From: Planctomycetota bacterium
GTDB lineage: Bacteria > Planctomycetota > Planctomycetia > Pirellulales > Pirellulaceae
NCBI GenBank assembly: GCA_019347795.1
Contig: JAHWKS010000239.1
Location: 1 to 7,563, forward strand
Length of the DNA: 7,563 bases
Reading direction: 5' to 3'
Shown in pieces: positions 5,668 through 7,563 of the stretch (position 1 is the stretch's first letter; each line of letters opens with the position of its first letter). Below the pieces are notes generated by a model. The model was not told the DNA's origin. It did no database searches and worked only from the letters and a program-made list of their open reading frames with translations. The position numbers were made by a program, and so were the translations under genes.

Positions 5668-7011
5668 ATGAGTGAGCCGATTATCAGCGTCTCAGGATTG
5701 CGGGGGGTGGTGGGGCGCAGCCTCACGCCGGAGACGGTGCTGCGTTACGCTTGCGCCTTGGCGGCGGGGCTGCCGGACGGGCCGATCGTGCTCACGCGCG
5801 ACGGGCGGGCTACCGGACGCATGTTGGCCGACGTGGTGCGAGGCGCTCTGTGCGCCGCGGGACGCACCGTGATCGATGCGGGCATCGCCGCCACGCCCAC
5901 CACCGGCGTGCTCGTGCGGTCTTACGCGGCGGCCGGGGGCGTGCAGATTTCCGCCAGTCACAACCCGGCGGAGTACAACGGGATGAAGCTCTTCTCGCCG
6001 TGCGGCCGTGTGCTGGATGCCGCGGCGGGGTCCGAGGTGCTGCGGCGGTATCGCGAGGGGGACATCGCCTGGGTGGAGCATGGCCTGGTGGGCGACGTGC
6101 AGGCCTGCCCGAAGCCGATCGACGAGCATCTGCGCCTCGTGCTCAAGACGGTGGATGCCGAGGCGATCCGCCAGCGCGGCTTTCGCGTCCTCCTCGATGC
6201 GAACCACGGCGCGGGGAGCATTATGGGAAGACGATTCTTGGAGTCGCTCGGGTGCGAGACGATCATTCTCGGCGGCGAGCCGGACGGGCTCTTCGATCAT
6301 CCGCCCGAGCCGACGGCGGAGAACCTGGAGTCGGTTTGCCGCCGCGTCGCGGAGTCGGAGGTCGAAGTCGGCTTTTGTCAGGATCCCGACGCCGACCGGC
6401 TGGCGATCATCGACGCCGACGGCCGCTACCTGGGCGAAGAGTACACGCTGGCGATCTGCCTCGATCACGTGCTGCAGCTTCGCCCCGGGCCGGTCGTAAT
6501 CAACTGCGCCACCAGCCGCATGAATGAGGACATCGCCCGCAACCACGCAGCGCCCCTTTTCCGCACCGCGGTCGGCGAAGCGAACGTGGTGGAGGTGATG
6601 CTCACCCAGACCGCGGTGTTCGGCGGAGAGGGGAACGGCGGACCGATCAATCCGCAGGTCGGCTACGTGCGCGACAGCTTCGTCGGCATGGCGACCGCCC
6701 TGGAGGCGATGGCGGTCCGCGATCGGACGATCGCCGAACTGGCCGACGACCTGCCGCGGTACGAAATTCACAAGACGAAGATGGCGGTGGATCGCGAGAA
6801 GATCCCGGCGGTCCTGACCGAGCTGGAGCGGCGCTTTCCCGAGGCGACGGCGGACTACCAGGACGGATTGCGGCTCGACTTTCCCGAAAGCTGGCTGCTG
6901 GTCCGCGCCAGCAACACCGAGCCGATCATCCGGGCGATCGCCGAGGCAAAGACGCACGACGAGGCCGTGCGTCTTTGCGCTCAGGCCGCGGAGATTATCG
7001 CCGCCGGTTAG
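5668..7011 (+). CDS. Phosphohexomutase (phosphoglucosamine/phosphomannomutase family)
   Basis: This enzyme shifts phosphate between the 6 and 1 positions of a hexose. All four active-site parts of the alpha-D-phosphohexomutase family are in place: catalytic Ser97 in ISASHNPAEYNG, the metal loop DPDADR with Asp239, Asp241 and Asp243, the sugar-binding loop GGEGNGG (320-325), and the phosphate-binding loop RASNTEP (413-419). The N-terminus SGLRGVVG and the 447-residue length are normal. The substrate is less certain. Bacterial GlmM usually has RxSGTEP and a GExSGH sugar loop. The SNTEP and GEGNGG versions here are closer to the ManB/CpsG phosphomannomutase and archaeal-type branch, although planctomycete proteins of this kind are often labelled GlmM. 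If it is the only such enzyme in the genome it would have to make glucosamine-1-phosphate for cell-envelope precursors. Its stop codon overlaps the stop of the convergent HU gene. Confidence 0.93.
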   Translation: MSEPIISVSGLRGVVGRSLTPETVLRYACALAAGLPDGPIVLTRDGRATGRMLADVVRGALCAAGRTVIDAGIAATPTTGVLVRSYAAAGGVQISASHNPAEYNGMKLFSPCGRVLDAAAGSEVLRRYREGDIAWVEHGLVGDVQACPKPIDEHLRLVLKTVDAEAIRQRGFRVLLDANHGAGSIMGRRFLESLGCETIILGGEPDGLFDHPPEPTAENLESVCRRVAESEVEVGFCQDPDADRLAIIDADGRYLGEEYTLAICLDHVLQLRPGPVVINCATSRMNEDIARNHAAPLFRTAVGEANVVEVMLTQTAVFGGEGNGGPINPQVGYVRDSFVGMATALEAMAVRDRTIAELADDLPRYEIHKTKMAVDREKIPAVLTELERRFPEATADYQDGLRLDFPESWLLVRASNTEPIIRAIAEAKTHDEAVRLCAQAAEIIAAG

Positions 7012-7328
7012 GCCACCATCTCTTTGAGGGCCTTCAGCGGACGCACCTTGACCGTGGTGCTGGCCGGCTTGGGGTTCAGCCAGATCTCTTCGCCGGTGGC
7101 GGGATTGCGGCCCTTGCGCTTGGGTAGGGCCTTCTTCTCCACGCGCACGATCTTGCACAGGCCGGGAATCGTGAACTGGCCCGCAGCCTTCCGCTTCATG
7201 TTCTTGTTGATCTCGGCGGCCAACGCGTCGAATACGGCCGCGATGTCCTTCTTGGACAGGCCGGTGGACTCGGCGATGTTGGCGTAGATTTCTGTCTTCG
7301 TGGGCGCCTTGGGAGCGTCGTTCGCCAT
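7008..7328 (-). CDS. HU-family histone-like DNA-binding protein
   Basis: This small basic protein bends and compacts DNA as a dimer in the nucleoid. In the 106-residue product, residues 1-10 (MANDAPKAPT) are an Ala/Pro-rich extension. The KTEIYANIAESTGLSKKDIAAV helices form the dimer core. The DNA-binding arm carries KGRNPATGEE (72-81), with Pro76 as the expected intercalating residue, and the end is KVRPLKALKEMV. PGLCKI (55-60) replaces the GFG turn of standard HU, a variant I associate with planctomycetes. The start is the ATG at 7328 (reading leftwards) because an AAAGGGA ribosome-binding site (7334-7340) precedes it. The longer reading from 7415 would add 29 residues unlike any HU. It converges on the hexomutase gene with shared stop bases (7008-7011). 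Confidence 0.95.
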   Translation of the reverse strand: MANDAPKAPTKTEIYANIAESTGLSKKDIAAVFDALAAEINKNMKRKAAGQFTIPGLCKIVRVEKKALPKRKGRNPATGEEIWLNPKPASTTVKVRPLKALKEMVA

Positions 7329-7450
7329 GGATTTCCCTTTCGTGGAAGTTGTGGTGTTTCGGCGGTCCGTCCGAAAGAATGGCAAGATTAGAAAACTACG
7401 CGAACGAATTTGCAACCCGCCCGAGGGCTAAAAACGTTGAAGAAAGGCGG

Positions 7451-7476
7451 AAAACTGCCATTCCGCGGGCGGTTTT
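7451..7476. terminator. Bidirectional intrinsic terminator candidate upstream of the HU gene
   Basis: AAAACTGCC (7451-7459) pairs with GGCGGTTTT (7468-7476) around an eight-base loop; the nine pairs include one G-U wobble. The A-tract on one arm and T-tract on the other give a terminator shape on both strands. It lies 123 bases upstream of the HU start, so it could stop leftward transcription from beyond the window and leave HU to its own promoter. A possible HU promoter between them (TTGCAA at 7410-7415 and TAATCT, complement of 7385-7390) has a 19-base spacer and is weak. Nothing else is seen to the window end apart from a 6-bp GC-rich dyad at 7529-7554. Confidence 0.45.
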
Positions 7477-7563
7477 GGGGTGGAAACGGGGATCGAGGCC
7501 GATTTTCGAGCGGTTTCGCTCCCCGGTAGCGGCCCGCCGGAGCGACGTGGCCGCGCCGCCTCC

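Noticed and set aside
5692..7158. A 488-residue minus-strand frame across the hexomutase and into the HU gene
   Set aside because: It has the same shadow-frame character and also overlaps the well-supported HU gene in a different frame.
7385..7415. HU promoter TTGCAA with TAATCT on the minus strand
   Set aside because: The 19-base spacer is too long for a confident sigma-70 promoter, so it is mentioned only as a possibility.

Overview
The window looks like chromosomal DNA from a GC-rich bacterium, most likely a planctomycete. The main clue is the HU-type protein at the right end. It has an alanine/proline-rich N-terminal extension, PGLCKI in place of the usual GFG turn, and a KVRPLKALKEMV end, which I associate with Planctomycetota from memory. 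The nuclease-like protein at the left end and the style of the phosphohexomutase fit the same group. No rRNA, tRNA, CRISPR array, transposase or insertion-sequence ends were seen.

Left part (1-1932): a 415-residue protein with a PD-(D/E)XK nuclease-like core and an uncharacterised C-terminal half is followed by a good intrinsic terminator candidate. Next comes a two-gene module that resembles HicA/HicB toxin-antitoxin pairs. The first gene (HicA-like) is broken by a frameshift at about 1433, which is explained exactly by loss of one TGGC unit. The second gene (94 residues) is intact.

Centre (1933-4415): a structured leader of about 150 bases precedes ilvD (dihydroxy-acid dehydratase, branched-chain amino acid synthesis). 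Directly after ilvD lies a classic small operon: an addiction-module antitoxin of the TIGR02574 type and a ParE/RelE-family toxin, overlapping by four bases (ATGA). ilvD is therefore flanked on both sides by toxin-antitoxin-like modules.

Right part (4416-7563): an M28-family zinc aminopeptidase-like protein with all metal ligands present, then an alpha-D-phosphohexomutase (GlmM/ManB family), then an HU-family DNA-binding protein on the opposite strand. The last two genes converge and their stop codons share bases. A symmetrical A-tract/U-tract hairpin upstream of the HU gene probably insulates it from whatever lies beyond the window.

The genes do not form one pathway. This is a patchwork of housekeeping genes (ilvD, hexomutase, HU) separated by small accessory modules. 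The most notable item is the decayed HicA-like gene beside its intact partner. I found no convincing evidence for a wholly new multi-gene system.
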